From the NCBI GenBank assembly GCA_903970465.1, contig CAJCIO010000013.1:1-34792 (forward strand): a stretch of 34,792 nt of DNA, written 5' to 3'. Position numbers and translations under genes: made by a program. How positions within the stretch are numbered: position 1 is the stretch's first letter; every line of letters begins with the position of its first letter. The notes under the pieces are model-generated. The model did no database searches. It saw only the letters and a program-made list of their open reading frames with translations, and had not been told where the DNA came from. The DNA comes from Gammaproteobacteria bacterium. GTDB taxonomy: Bacteria > Pseudomonadota > Gammaproteobacteria > Pseudomonadales > Pseudomonadaceae. Shown one piece after another: positions 25,088-34,792 of the stretch.

Positions 25088-25945
25088 ATGACTGCACTAC
25101 TTATCGACGGCAAGGCAATCGCCGCCAGCCTGCGCCAGCAGATCGCTCATCGTGTCGACGAGCGCCGCCAGCAAGGGCTGCGCACTCCGGGCCTGGCAGT
25201 GATACTGGTGGGCACCGACCCAGCCTCTCAGGTCTACGTGTCGCACAAGCGCAAGGATTGCGAAGAGGTCGGCTTCCTGTCCCAGGCATACGACCTGCCC
25301 AGCGAGACGACTCAGCGGGCCCTGACTGAACTGATCGACCGCCTCAACGACGATGCACATATAGATGGCATCCTGCTGCAACTGCCGTTGCCAGCCCATC
25401 TGGATGCCTCCTTGTTGCTGGAGCGCATCCGCCCTGACAAAGACGTCGATGGCTTCCACCCTTATAACGTCGGCCGCCTGGCCCAGCGCATTCCGCTGCT
25501 GCGCCCGTGCACGCCCAAAGGCATCATGACCCTGCTGGAAAGCACCGGTCAGGACTTGTACGGCATGAATGCAGTGGTGGTGGGCGCGTCCAACATCGTG
25601 GGTCGGCCGATGGCCATGGAGCTGCTGCTGGCCGGCTGCACCGTCACCGTGACGCACCGCTTCACCCAGGATCTGGCCGGCCATGTCGGGCGCGCCGACC
25701 TGGTGGTGGTCGCTGCCGGCAAGCCAGGGCTGGTCAAAGGGGAGTGGATCAAGGAAGGCGCGATCGTGATCGACGTCGGTATCAATCGTCAGGTCGACGG
25801 CAAGCTGGTCGGTGACGTGGTATACGAGACCGCCCTGCCCCGTGCCGGCTGGATTACGCCAGTGCCGGGTGGCGTAGGGCCGATGACTCGCGCTTGCCTG
25901 CTGGAGAATACCTTGTACGCCGCAGAGACGCTGCACGCGCAGTAA
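25088..25945 (+). CDS. folD: Methylenetetrahydrofolate dehydrogenase / cyclohydrolase
   Basis: The 285-aa bifunctional cytoplasmic enzyme oxidises 5,10-methylene-THF with NADP and hydrolyses the product to 10-formyl-THF, supplying one-carbon units for purines and formyl-Met-tRNA. Catalytic K54 with Y50 is in [21 protein letters not shown] (96-102) and [11 protein letters not shown] (140-150) line the folate pocket. The Rossmann motif is [12 protein letters not shown] (165-176). Length matches the family. The gene is monocistronic, divergent from the tRNA operon and convergent with cysS across a REP doublet. Confidence 0.97.
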   Translation: MTALLIDGKAIAASLRQQIAHRVDERRQQGLRTPGLAVILVGTDPASQVYVSHKRKDCEEVGFLSQAYDLPSETTQRALTELIDRLNDDAHIDGILLQLPLPAHLDASLLLERIRPDKDVDGFHPYNVGRLAQRIPLLRPCTPKGIMTLLESTGQDLYGMNAVVVGASNIVGRPMAMELLLAGCTVTVTHRFTQDLAGHVGRADLVVVAAGKPGLVKGEWIKEGAIVIDVGINRQVDGKLVGDVVYETALPRAGWITPVPGGVGPMTRACLLENTLYAAETLHAQ

Positions 25946-25958
25946 CAGCACGCCCCAT

Positions 25959-26047
25959 GTAGCGAGGGGGCTTGCCCCCGATCGCGGTACATCAGTCGCG
26001 TTGAAGGCACTGACATATCGCCATCGGGGGCAAGCCCCCTCGCCACA
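25959..26047. repeat. REP doublet (REPIN-like inverted pair)
   Basis: Two inverted copies of a roughly 25-base palindromic unit flank about 35 bases. The left copy contains GCGAGGGGGCTTGCCCCCGA; the right copy is the same in reverse complement (TCGGGGGCAAGCCCCCTCGC). Each copy is itself a GGGGGCTTGCCCCC-type hairpin. Such REP units are common between convergent genes in P. fluorescens-group genomes and are mobilised by RAYT transposases encoded elsewhere. No RAYT gene is in this window. It occupies the folD/cysS convergent gap and may stop or stabilise both transcripts. Confidence 0.9.
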
Positions 26048-26061
26048 TCAGCTAAGTGGAC

Positions 26062-27444
26062 TCAGTCCGCCAACCGCCAGGTCGTACCGCCCTTGCTGTC
26101 TTCCAGCACCACACCGAGTGCCGTCAGCTCATCACGGATCCGGTCCGATTCAGCCCAGTTCTTGCCTGCGCGGGCAGCCAGACGCGCTTCGATCAAAGCC
26201 TCGACCTGCTCGGCATCGACCCGACCTTCAGCGCCCGCCTTGAGGAAGTCCTCGGCGTCCATCTGCAACACGCCCAGCACCCCTGCCAACTCGCGCAATC
26301 GCGCCGCCAGCCCGGCCGCCGCCAATTCGTCGCCTTCGCGCAGACGATTGATTTCGCGCACCATGTCGAACAGCACCGCACAGGCTTCCGGCGTACCGAA
26401 GTCGTCGTTCATGGCCTGAGTGAAGCGCTCGATGTACGACTGCCCGCCGACCGCCTCGACACGGGGCAACCCGCGCAGAGCATGGTAGAAGCGTTCCAGA
26501 GCGCCTTTGGATTCCTTCAGGCTGTCCTCGGAGTAATTGATCGAGCTGCGATAGTGGCTCGATACCAGCAGGTAGCGCACCACTTCCGGGTGGTACTTTT
26601 CCAGCACGTCACGAATGGTGAAGAAGTTGTTCAACGACTTCGACATCTTCTCACCATTGATGCGGATCATCCCGCAATGCATCCAGGCATTGGCGTAGGG
26701 CTTGCCGGTGGCTGCCTCGCTTTGGGCGATCTCGTTCTCATGGTGCGGAAACTCCAGATCGTTGCCACCGCCGTGGATATCGAAGGTGTCACCCAGGCAG
26801 CACGTGGACATCACCGAGCACTCGATGTGCCAGCCCGGACGACCCGGCCCCCAGGGCGATTCCCAGCTCGGCTCGCCTGGTTTGACGCCCTTCCACAGGA
26901 CGAAATCAAGCGGATCGTGCTTGGCCTCATCGACCTCGATACGGGCACCGATGCGCAGGTCTTCGATTTTCTTGCGCGACAGTTTGCCGTATCCGACAAA
27001 CTTGCCGACCCGGTAATAGACGTCGCCGTTGCCCGGGGCGTAGGCGTAGTCCTTGTCGATCAGGGTCTGGATCATGGCGTGCATGCCAGCGATATGATCG
27101 GTGGCACGCGGCTCCAGGTCCGGCGGCAGAATGTTGAGACGCGCTTCGTCCTCGTGCATCGCATCGATCATGCGTGCGGTCAGAGCATCGAAGGTCTCGC
27201 CATTGTCCCGCGCGCGGTTGATGATCTTGTCATCGATGTCGGTGATATTGCGCACGTACGTCAGGTCGTAGCCGCTGAAACGCAGCCAGCGGGTGACCAG
27301 GTCGAAGGCGACCATGCTGCGCCCATGGCCCAGGTGGCAGAAGTCGTACACGGTCATGCCGCACACGTACATCCGCACCTTGTTGCCATCCAGCGGTTTG
27401 AAGACTTCTTTGCTCTTGGTGAGCGTGTTGTAAATGGTCAGCAC
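26062..27444 (-). CDS. cysS: Cysteinyl-tRNA synthetase
   Basis: The 460-aa class I synthetase charges tRNA-Cys. The HIGH-type motif is HLGH (37-40) and KMSKS is at 266-270. The catalytic zinc ligands C28, C209, H234 and E238 occupy the same positions as in E. coli CysRS. The start codon is GTG at 27444, supported by AAGGA six bases upstream and the standard [11 protein letters not shown]-terminus. It follows glnS after 9 bases, so the two synthetases form an operon. Confidence 0.97.
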   Translation of the reverse strand: MLTIYNTLTKSKEVFKPLDGNKVRMYVCGMTVYDFCHLGHGRSMVAFDLVTRWLRFSGYDLTYVRNITDIDDKIINRARDNGETFDALTARMIDAMHEDEARLNILPPDLEPRATDHIAGMHAMIQTLIDKDYAYAPGNGDVYYRVGKFVGYGKLSRKKIEDLRIGARIEVDEAKHDPLDFVLWKGVKPGEPSWESPWGPGRPGWHIECSVMSTCCLGDTFDIHGGGNDLEFPHHENEIAQSEAATGKPYANAWMHCGMIRINGEKMSKSLNNFFTIRDVLEKYHPEVVRYLLVSSHYRSSINYSEDSLKESKGALERFYHALRGLPRVEAVGGQSYIERFTQAMNDDFGTPEACAVLFDMVREINRLREGDELAAAGLAARLRELAGVLGVLQMDAEDFLKAGAEGRVDAEQVEALIEARLAARAGKNWAESDRIRDELTALGVVLEDSKGGTTWRLAD

Positions 27445-27453
27445 GACGAATCC

Positions 27454-29160
<1,707 letters not shown>

Positions 29161-29218
29161 GGGATCCTTGAACGATGCGAGTGCGCGGCCAGGGTAGGCC
29201 GACCAAATCAAAGCCCGT

Positions 29219-29224
29219 ATCATA
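29219..29224 (-). promoter_or_regulatory. Likely -10 element of glnS
   Basis: The minus strand reads TATGAT (5/6) about 60 bases ahead of the glnS ATG. The best upstream partner, CTGTCA, gives a 19-base spacer, so the -35 is uncertain. Confidence 0.4.
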
Positions 29225-29374
29225 GCCCAAGCGCTCCGGCACCTGACAGGCCGCGGCCGACAATCTGACGCCTTATTGCGCGACAAGCGGAAAAAACCGC
29301 CGCCAAAAGCGTATCCCGAACGCTAGACTGCGCGTCAGCACTACTGAATTCTTCAACAAGAGCGAATTTTCCCA

Positions 29375-29878
29375 ATGACTCAAGTCAGACTCAACACCAA
29401 CCACGGCGCTATCGTCATTGAACTGAATGCCGAAAAAGCCCCGATCACCGTGGCCAACTTCATCGAATACGTGAAGGCCGGTCATTACAGCAACACCGTG
29501 TTCCACCGCGTCATCGGCAATTTCATGATCCAGGGCGGCGGTTTCGAGCCGGGCATGCAGGAAAAGAAAGACAAGCGCCCAAGCATCCAGAACGAAGCCG
29601 ATAACGGCCTGGAAAACAACAAGTACACCGTCGCCATGGCCCGCACCATGGAGCCGCATTCCGCCTCGGCGCAGTTCTTCATCAACGTTGGCGACAACAG
29701 TTTCCTCAACCACACCGCCAAGAACACCCAGGGCTGGGGCTACGCGGTGTTCGGTAAAGTCACCGAAGGCACTGAGGTCGTCGACGCGATCAAAGATGTG
29801 AAGACTTCTGGCAAGAACGGCCACCAGGACGTTCCAGTCAACGATGTTGTCATCGAAAGCGCCGAGATCGTTGAGTGA
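29375..29878 (+). CDS. ppiB: Cytoplasmic cyclophilin-type peptidyl-prolyl isomerase B
   Basis: This 167-aa cyclophilin catalyses cis-trans isomerisation of peptidyl-proline bonds. It has no signal peptide, so it is the cytoplasmic PpiB type. The catalytic segment [15 protein letters not shown] (43-57) contains the key Arg; [14 protein letters not shown] lines the proline pocket. Length is within a few residues of E. coli PpiB (164). Its TGA overlaps the GTG start of lpxH by 3 of 4 bases (GTGA), so the two are translationally coupled, an arrangement I also associate with P. aeruginosa. Confidence 0.96.
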   Translation: MTQVRLNTNHGAIVIELNAEKAPITVANFIEYVKAGHYSNTVFHRVIGNFMIQGGGFEPGMQEKKDKRPSIQNEADNGLENNKYTVAMARTMEPHSASAQFFINVGDNSFLNHTAKNTQGWGYAVFGKVTEGTEVVDAIKDVKTSGKNGHQDVPVNDVVIESAEIVE

Positions 29879-30654
29879 TACTGCTGATCTCCGATCTGCA
29901 CCTGCAAGAAGAACGCCCGGACATTACCCGGGCGTTTCTTGACTTCCTCGCTGGCCGCGCCCGCGCGGCCAGCGCGTTGTATATTCTCGGCGACTTTTTC
30001 GAAGCCTGGATCGGCGACGACGCCATGACGCCCTATCAACAGTCCATCTGCGCCGCGCTGCGGTCGTTGGCGGACAGCGGCGTGACCATTTTCCTCATGC
30101 ACGGCAACCGCGACTTTCTGCTGGGCAAGGCGTTCTGCAAGGCGGCGGGCTGCACCCTGCTGGAGGACCCGACCCGCGTCGACTTCAACGGCCAGCCAGT
30201 GTTGCTGATGCACGGCGACAGCCTGTGCACACGCGACGAAGCCTACATGCGCCTGCGGCGCTATCTGCGCCATCCCCTTACCCTGTGGGTATTACGCCAC
30301 CTGCCGCTGCAAACCCGCCACAAGCTGGCGCGCAAGCTGCGCAGTGAAAGCAAGGCGCAGACGCGCATGAAAGCCAACGATATCGTCGATGTCACCGCCG
30401 AAGAAGTCCCGCGGATCATGCAGCAATACGGCGTCGATACCTTGATTCATGGCCACACCCACCGCCCGGCGATTCACAAGCTCACAGTGGCCGATCAGCC
30501 CGCCCGACGCATCGTGCTAGGGGACTGGGATCGCCAGGGCTGGGCGTTGCAGGTCGACGAGCAAGGCTATTCGCTGGCAGCCTTCGACCTCGGCGATGAC
30601 GGCTCGGGCGGTGCCAGGCTGGGCATCGGCAGCACAGAGATGCGCAACGGCTGA
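29875..30654 (+). CDS. lpxH: UDP-2,3-diacylglucosamine hydrolase (lipid A pathway)
   Basis: The 259-aa calcineurin-like phosphoesterase cleaves UDP-2,3-diacyl-GlcN to lipid X, the fourth step of lipid A synthesis, at the inner-membrane surface. The metal-binding residues are D7 and H9 (SDLHL), D40 (LGDFFEAW), N78 (HGNRD), H113 (MHGD), H194 and H196 (GHTHRP). The start is GTG at 29875, inside the ppiB stop. The core ends at about residue 240. The final stretch of about 18 residues, Gly-rich then STEMRNG, is longer than I recall for P. aeruginosa LpxH (about 240 aa) and overlaps the opposing binding-protein gene by 88 bases. Confidence 0.95.
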   Translation: MILLISDLHLQEERPDITRAFLDFLAGRARAASALYILGDFFEAWIGDDAMTPYQQSICAALRSLADSGVTIFLMHGNRDFLLGKAFCKAAGCTLLEDPTRVDFNGQPVLLMHGDSLCTRDEAYMRLRRYLRHPLTLWVLRHLPLQTRHKLARKLRSESKAQTRMKANDIVDVTAEEVPRIMQQYGVDTLIHGHTHRPAIHKLTVADQPARRIVLGDWDRQGWALQVDEQGYSLAAFDLGDDGSGGARLGIGSTEMRNG

Positions 30655-31409
30655 AATATCCGCTGCAGGTCGCCATTGGCGTGCAGTTGCTGAAAATACC
30701 CGCGCAGCGCCTCGGCACTGATCGGCGCGTCAGGGCGCAGGATCGCATAGTGGTGATAGATCTGGTCAACGCGCTCAGACATCATCAGCTTGTCGGCTAC
30801 CTGCGGGTTGTGCGCCAGGTAATCGCTCAAAAATGACCGGGTAACAGGTGCGATGTCGGCGCGCCCACGCAGCACCATCAGCAAATTGCTTTCGTGGGAA
30901 TAGGTCAGCATCGCGTTGAAATGGCTGGCCAGCCAGCCAGGATCGGCATCAAAACCGGCAAAGGCATAGTGATAGCCGCTGAACACCGCCAAGCGCTTGC
31001 CGTCCAGGCTGTCGAAGTACTCCTGGCCCCGGCCGTCCTTGCGCAGCGCCACGAACACTTCGGCATCCTCGAGGCCCAGATCCACACTGACATGGTCGAT
31101 GTCCTGCCAGCCCCATTGGGGATTCTCGAAGATGGCCAGGTCGATCCGCCCTTGCTTCAAGTCCTGAAAACGCCGGGGCAATGCCGTCGGTACCACCACG
31201 AAGCGATAGACGCTCTGCAACTGATTGAGCGCGACTACAAGCTCCGGCAACAAGCCCGTATCAGCGCCCTTCTCCGGACGCACGGTATAGGGCGGAAAAT
31301 GCGCGGCGCCGATACGCACCTCTTGCTGTGCCACGGCGGGCAGGCTGAAAAGAGTCGCTGAAAACCACAACAGCGCAACTTGGGCGACACGCAGGGAGTT
31401 GAGCTGCAC
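30567..31409 (-). CDS. Orphan periplasmic substrate-binding protein (family 3 type)
   Basis: The predicted 280-aa protein has a signal peptide ([17 protein letters not shown], cleavage near residue 27) and then the family 3 bilobed fold: [13 protein letters not shown], a [12 protein letters not shown] helix and [10 protein letters not shown]. Such proteins bind amino acids or similar polar ligands. No permease or ATPase is adjacent, so it may serve a distant transporter or act as a sensor. I chose a GTG at 31409 because it places the signal peptide at the N-terminus; the frame continues to an ATG at 31547, which would prepend 46 unlikely residues. The last 29 codons lie antisense to the lpxH tail. 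The ligand is unknown. Confidence 0.8.
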   Translation of the reverse strand: MQLNSLRVAQVALLWFSATLFSLPAVAQQEVRIGAAHFPPYTVRPEKGADTGLLPELVVALNQLQSVYRFVVVPTALPRRFQDLKQGRIDLAIFENPQWGWQDIDHVSVDLGLEDAEVFVALRKDGRGQEYFDSLDGKRLAVFSGYHYAFAGFDADPGWLASHFNAMLTYSHESNLLMVLRGRADIAPVTRSFLSDYLAHNPQVADKLMMSERVDQIYHHYAILRPDAPISAEALRGYFQQLHANGDLQRIFQPLRISVLPMPSLAPPEPSSPRSKAASE

Positions 31410-31440
31410 GAGAAGAACCTGGGCTAGAGTGGGAACACCA

Positions 31441-31469
31441 AATTTAGGCGTTTTTTTGACGCCAGACAA
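31441..31469 (-). promoter_or_regulatory. Candidate promoter with hairpin spacer upstream of the binding protein
   Basis: The minus strand has TTGTCT (31469-31464) and TAAATT (31446-31441), each 4/6, exactly 17 bases apart. The spacer itself is an inverted repeat, GGCGT-N7-ACGCC, which could be an operator. This is inferred only. Confidence 0.35.
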
Positions 31470-31631
31470 TATCAAAATGCCATAATCACGCCGATAGCGG
31501 AATAATACTGCCGTGCTCCGAGGCAAGCCACAACACTCGATACACAATGGGCGCAGGGAACTGCTGCTCGGGGCTAGGCTCTACGCTCAAGCAACTTTAT
31601 GATCCATCAGCCCCTCGCCTTGGAGTGTGCC

Positions 31632-32189
31632 ATGCCGTATTGGCTGGTTATCGATCTGGAAGCCACCACCGATGAGGGAGGCTGGCCGGTCGCCGAAATG
31701 GAAATCATCGAGCTGGGTGCCAGCCTGGTCAACCGCGATGGCCGTGAACTGGATCATTTCCAGCGCTTCGTGAAGCCCCAGCGAAGGCCGCATCTGACCA
31801 ACTTCTGTCGCGAACTGACACACATCTCCCAGGCCAACATCGATTCGGCAGCGCCGCTGCAAGAGGCCTGGCCGGCCTTCGAGCGCTGGCTGCAACGCTT
31901 TGCCGGCGAAATCGAAGCCTGGGTCAGCTGGGGCGATTACGATCGCCAGCAATTATTGTTGGCCTGGCAACAGCACGGGATCGACAGCCTGATGGCCAAT
32001 GTGCCCCATATCAACCTCAAGCAACGCTTCGCCAAGGCTCGGCAATTGCAGCGACCCACTGGACTCAACGCAGCCCTGCAACTGGCCGGGCTGCACTTCA
32101 ACGGCCAGCAGCATCGCGCCCTCGAAGATGCTCGCAACACCGCTCGCCTGCTGCCGCTGGCACTCCCGGACCTGTTCAAAAGCGGATGA
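31632..32189 (+). CDS. ERI-1-like DEDDh 3'-5' exonuclease
   Basis: This 185-aa protein carries the DEDDh exonuclease motifs: D8 and E10 in VIDLEATT, D102/D104 in SWGDYDRQQ, and H161 with D166 in QHRALEDA. The ATT after the first motif and the GDYDRQQL block are typical of the ERI-1/3'hExo-like subgroup, which in eukaryotes trims structured RNAs. The substrate of the bacterial versions is poorly known, and RNA is only a family-based guess. I chose the ATG at 31632, with GGAG six bases upstream; an in-frame ATG at 31599 lacks this. It ends 61 bases before ppnP on the same strand, so the two may be co-transcribed. Confidence 0.88.
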   Translation: MPYWLVIDLEATTDEGGWPVAEMEIIELGASLVNRDGRELDHFQRFVKPQRRPHLTNFCRELTHISQANIDSAAPLQEAWPAFERWLQRFAGEIEAWVSWGDYDRQQLLLAWQQHGIDSLMANVPHINLKQRFAKARQLQRPTGLNAALQLAGLHFNGQQHRALEDARNTARLLPLALPDLFKSG

Positions 32190-32250
32190 CGGCCCCCGCC
32201 TCGTTGGGCATACTGGCCACCCTTTTGGCCCATCTACCCGGAGATGCCCC

Positions 32251-32535
32251 ATGTTCAAAGTTAACGAATACTTCGATGGCACCGTGAAATCGATCGCTTT
32301 CGGTACCGCTGAAGGTCCGGCCACAGTCGGCGTGATGGCTCCTGGTGAATATGAATTCGGCACCGCTCAGCGTGAAATCATGCACGTGGTATCCGGCGCC
32401 TTGACCGTCATGCTGCCAGAGGCTGGCGATTGGGAAGTCTTTGCTGCCGGCAGCCAGTTCAACGTGCCTGCCAACAGCAAGTTCCAGCTGAAAGTCGAAG
32501 TCGATACCGCCTATCTGTGTGAATATCGCGACTGA
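32251..32535 (+). CDS. ppnP: Pyrimidine/purine nucleoside phosphorylase PpnP (DUF1255)
   Basis: The 94-aa single-domain cupin matches E. coli PpnP (formerly YaiE) in length and pattern: [44 protein letters not shown] and the terminal AYLCEY. E. coli PpnP cleaves several nucleosides with phosphate, releasing base and ribose-1-phosphate for salvage. GGAG lies 7 bases before the ATG. It converges on the ABC exporter gene with 29 bases between the stops. Confidence 0.94.
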   Translation: MFKVNEYFDGTVKSIAFGTAEGPATVGVMAPGEYEFGTAQREIMHVVSGALTVMLPEAGDWEVFAAGSQFNVPANSKFQLKVEVDTAYLCEYRD

Positions 32536-32554
32536 TTCAAAATTACGCTGAAGC

Positions 32555-32583
32555 GAATGGGCCCTCAGCCTCCCAGCCCATTC
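32555..32583. terminator. Inverted repeat at the ppnP / ABC exporter convergent junction
   Basis: GAATGGGC (32555-32562) pairs with GCCCATTC (32576-32583), a perfect 8-bp stem with a 13-base loop. It partly overlaps the last codons of the exporter gene and has no T-run, so it is a tentative transcription barrier. Confidence 0.3.
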
Positions 32584-34340
32584 CCTGCCGTAAACTGCAA
32601 CGCCGCCAATCGCGCATACAGCTCGCTGCTGTCCAGCAGCTGCCGATGGGTCCCCACCGCCACAAGACGCCCCTGATCGATCACCGCAATGCGGTCGGCG
32701 TTCTGTACCGTGGCCAATCGATGAGCGATCACCAGTGTGGTACGCCCTTGCATCAGCGTGGGCAAGGCTTGCTGAATCAGGTGCTCGCTTTGCGCATCCA
32801 GCGCGCTGGTTGCCTCGTCGAGCAACAGGATCGGCGCATCCACCAGCAGCGCCCGGGCAATCGCCAGGCGTTGCCGCTGGCCGCCGGACAAGCCCTGCCC
32901 GCCTTCGCCCAAGAGCGTCTGATACCCCTGAGGCAACGCCTCGATGAATTCATGGGCATGGGCTGCTCGCGCTGCTTGCTCGATCTGGGCCGGCGAGGCC
33001 AAACGCTGGCCATAGCGTATGTTCTCTTCCACCGTCCCGACGAACAGAGCGGGGCTCTGCGACACCAAGGCGAAGTGGCGGCGCAGATCCTGCGGATCGA
33101 GGGACGGCAGCGGCACGCCTTCGATCAGCAACTGCCCTTGTTGCGGATCGTAGAAACGCAGCAGCAGATCGAACAAAGTCGACTTGCCCGCCCCAGACGG
33201 CCCGACCAGCGCCAGCGTCTCGCCCGGCTGCACGGTCAGGCTGATGCCATCGACCGCAGGCTTGTCGAGCCGGGTCGGATAGGCGAAGTGCACATCCTGC
33301 AATTGCAGACGACCACTGACTCGGGCCGGCAGTCGCTGCATGCCGCTGGCCGGGGCATGGATCTCGTTGCGCGCCTGCAGCAGTTCACCGATGCGTTCGG
33401 CGGCGCCAGCGGCCCGCTGCAGTTCGCCGATCACTTCGCTGAGGGTGCCGAACGCGGTGCCGACGATCAGGCTGTAGAACACGAACGCCGCCAGCTCGCC
33501 ACCGCTGATGCTCCCGGCCATCACGTCCATGCCGCCCACCCAGAGCATCACCGCCACGGCCCCCAGTACCAACACGATCACCAAGGTGATCAACCAGGAG
33601 CGCTGCAGGATGCGTTTGACGGCAGTTTCGAAGGCGCCCTCCACGGTGGCGGCAAAGCGCTCACGGTCCAGCGCCTGGTGATTGTAGGCCTGCACGGTCT
33701 TGATCTGGCCCAGCGTTTCGGCGACGTAGCTGCCGACATCGGCGATGCGGTCCTGGCTCAGACGCGACAGCCCGCGTACCCGCCGGCCGAAGATCAGGAT
33801 CGGCGCCAGCACCAGAGGCAAGGCGATCACCACGATGCTGGTGAGCTTGGGATTGGTGATGAACAACAGCACGATGCCGCCGATAACCATCAAGGCGTTG
33901 CGCAAGAATAGCGACAGCGACGAGCCGATCACCGATTGCAGCAAGGTAGTGTCGGCGGTCAGCCGCGACTGAATCTCGGAACTGCGAGCGTTTTCGTAGA
34001 AACCCGGATGCAGGTCGATCAGGTGGTCGAATACGCGGCGGCGCAAATCGGCGACTACTCGCTCGCCAATCCACGACACCAGATAGAAGCGCGTGAAGGT
34101 GCCAGCCGCCAACGCCAGCACCAGCAGCAGGAATACTTCGATCGCGTGGTTGAGGCGTTCGGGCGAACCGGTGACGAAGCCCTGATCTACCAGCAGGCGC
34201 ACGCCCTGCCCCATGGACAAGGCAATGGCGGCGGTGATGATCAGGGCAATCAGGGCACCCAGGGTCTGCCAGCGGTAAGGCCGCAGAAACGCCAGGGTCA
34301 GGCGCAGGGCGCGGCGGTGTCGCGAAGTCAGTAAGGTCAT
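32565..34340 (-). CDS. MsbA-like ABC exporter (fused membrane and ATPase domains)
   Basis: This 591-aa half-transporter would form a homodimeric exporter. The six-helix membrane domain covers about 15-310. The ATPase domain has Walker A GPSGAGKST (380-388), signature LSGGQ (484-488), Walker B ILLLDE (504-509) and the H-loop His at 540. It resembles the MsbA-related subfamily B exporters that often occur in addition to true MsbA, so the cargo (lipid, drug or peptide) cannot be read from sequence. The ATG at 34340 is chosen; an in-frame GTG two codons upstream is possible. It converges on ppnP and diverges from the small gene to its right. Confidence 0.9.
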   Translation of the reverse strand: MTLLTSRHRRALRLTLAFLRPYRWQTLGALIALIITAAIALSMGQGVRLLVDQGFVTGSPERLNHAIEVFLLLVLALAAGTFTRFYLVSWIGERVVADLRRRVFDHLIDLHPGFYENARSSEIQSRLTADTTLLQSVIGSSLSLFLRNALMVIGGIVLLFITNPKLTSIVVIALPLVLAPILIFGRRVRGLSRLSQDRIADVGSYVAETLGQIKTVQAYNHQALDRERFAATVEGAFETAVKRILQRSWLITLVIVLVLGAVAVMLWVGGMDVMAGSISGGELAAFVFYSLIVGTAFGTLSEVIGELQRAAGAAERIGELLQARNEIHAPASGMQRLPARVSGRLQLQDVHFAYPTRLDKPAVDGISLTVQPGETLALVGPSGAGKSTLFDLLLRFYDPQQGQLLIEGVPLPSLDPQDLRRHFALVSQSPALFVGTVEENIRYGQRLASPAQIEQAARAAHAHEFIEALPQGYQTLLGEGGQGLSGGQRQRLAIARALLVDAPILLLDEATSALDAQSEHLIQQALPTLMQGRTTLVIAHRLATVQNADRIAVIDQGRLVAVGTHRQLLDSSELYARLAALQFTAGNGLGG

Positions 34341-34618
34341 GGCCACGCCGTTGCACAGGTTCGGGCGGCCAGCCTACACCCTGTCGGAAGGTTTGCGACA
34401 GCGCCGCTCTGCCGGAACTTCGTGCGCGGCGCTCAGTCAGCTACAGCAGGACAGTCCGAACAGCGCTTATTCGCAGGAACAACCCGGCAATGCTCTAAGT
34501 CGCCGCCTGCAGGGCTGTACCCGACCCGAATGCAGAACGTGCAAGCGTCGGTGACCGTTGTAACGCCTCGGTCATGCCAGGGTCTTACGCTACGCGCAAC
34601 CTGATGAGGAGAGACACC
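34341..34618. other. Divergent intergenic region, exporter / small protein
   Basis: These 278 bases contain no gene I can support. Short frames exist on both strands but have no ribosome site or recognisable family. Promoters for the two flanking divergent genes should lie here, but I see no well-matched -35/-10 pair. Confidence 0.4.
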
Positions 34619-34792
34619 ATGAGCCTGCAATCGCACCCAAGCGAAACATTGCCCGTCAAACGCGTCCAGCCACACGAGGTCGTCGGAGGCTCGATCATCG
34701 ATGCCCAGGGCCGCGAAGTACCGATCACCGAAGACATGGTTCAGCAAGCCTGTCGGGAGCTGGAAAAACGTCTGGTCGCTCCCAGGAAGTGA
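34619..34792 (+). CDS. Small conserved-type protein, 57 aa, unknown function
   Basis: The frame starts with ATG at 34619 behind a strong ribosome site (GAGGAGA, about 7 bases upstream) and ends with TGA at the last base of the window. The sequence (MSLQSHPSETLPVKRVQPHE, then GGSIIDAQGREVPITEDMVQ) is polar, with no signal peptide or membrane helix. It has a short beta-like IIDAQGREV stretch and a charged C-terminal helix (QACRELEKRLV). It may belong to the small Pseudomonas family labelled 'PA1571 family protein', but I am not sure of that memory. Function is unknown. Confidence 0.75.
   Translation: MSLQSHPSETLPVKRVQPHEVVGGSIIDAQGREVPITEDMVQQACRELEKRLVAPRK

Noticed and set aside
34341..34618. 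Short frames of 60-104 codons on both strands in the exporter/small-protein gap
   Set aside because: They overlap each other, lack ribosome sites and show no family features.

Overview
The window is a stretch of Pseudomonas core chromosome, most like the P. fluorescens/putida lineage. The basis is high GC content, tig-clpP-clpX-lon-hupB-ppiD in conserved order, the gloB/yafS/rnhA/dnaQ block, protein lengths typical of pseudomonads (436-aa trigger factor, 90-aa HupB) and a REP-type inverted pair of the kind abundant in P. fluorescens. I see no prophage, IS element, CRISPR array or large foreign island.

Left part (1-12,150). A LysR-type regulator is followed by a minus-strand run: a YafS-like methyltransferase, RNase HI, the DNA polymerase III proofreading subunit and a streptothricin-acetyltransferase-like GNAT enzyme. 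Glyoxalase II (gloB) diverges from this run. The lipoprotein lytic transglycosylase MltD follows under a near-consensus sigma-70 promoter. Then comes a tightly packed four-gene peptide ABC importer (yejABEF, the Npp system of P. aeruginosa), closed by a strong bidirectional terminator.

Centre (12,150-20,750). Protein-quality-control genes lie on the minus strand in transcription order tig, clpP, clpX, lon, hupB, ppiD. Hairpins separate most neighbours. lon has a heat-shock-like promoter built around a perfect 16-bp palindrome. Between hupB and ppiD lies what looks like a decayed tRNA-Asp gene. It keeps its acceptor stem, CCA end and terminator but has lost a normal anticodon arm.

Accessory insert (20,750-24,970). 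A lipid A 2-hydroxylase (lpxO) and an OafA-type acyltransferase/SGNH protein converge; both are expected to decorate surface lipopolysaccharide. Beside them is a Leu-His-Arg tRNA operon. A possible 54-codon gene with its own promoter-like and terminator signals lies in the gap.

Right part (24,970-34,792). folD faces a glnS-cysS operon across a REP doublet. A ppiB-lpxH operon follows; its last 88 bases overlap, tail to tail, an orphan periplasmic binding protein. Next come an ERI-1-like DEDDh exonuclease, the nucleoside phosphorylase PpnP, an MsbA-like ABC exporter and a 57-aa protein ending at the window edge. Most of the window is ordinary housekeeping DNA. The unusual signals are the tRNA relic, the small gene candidate, the lpxH overlap and several structured intergenic dyads.
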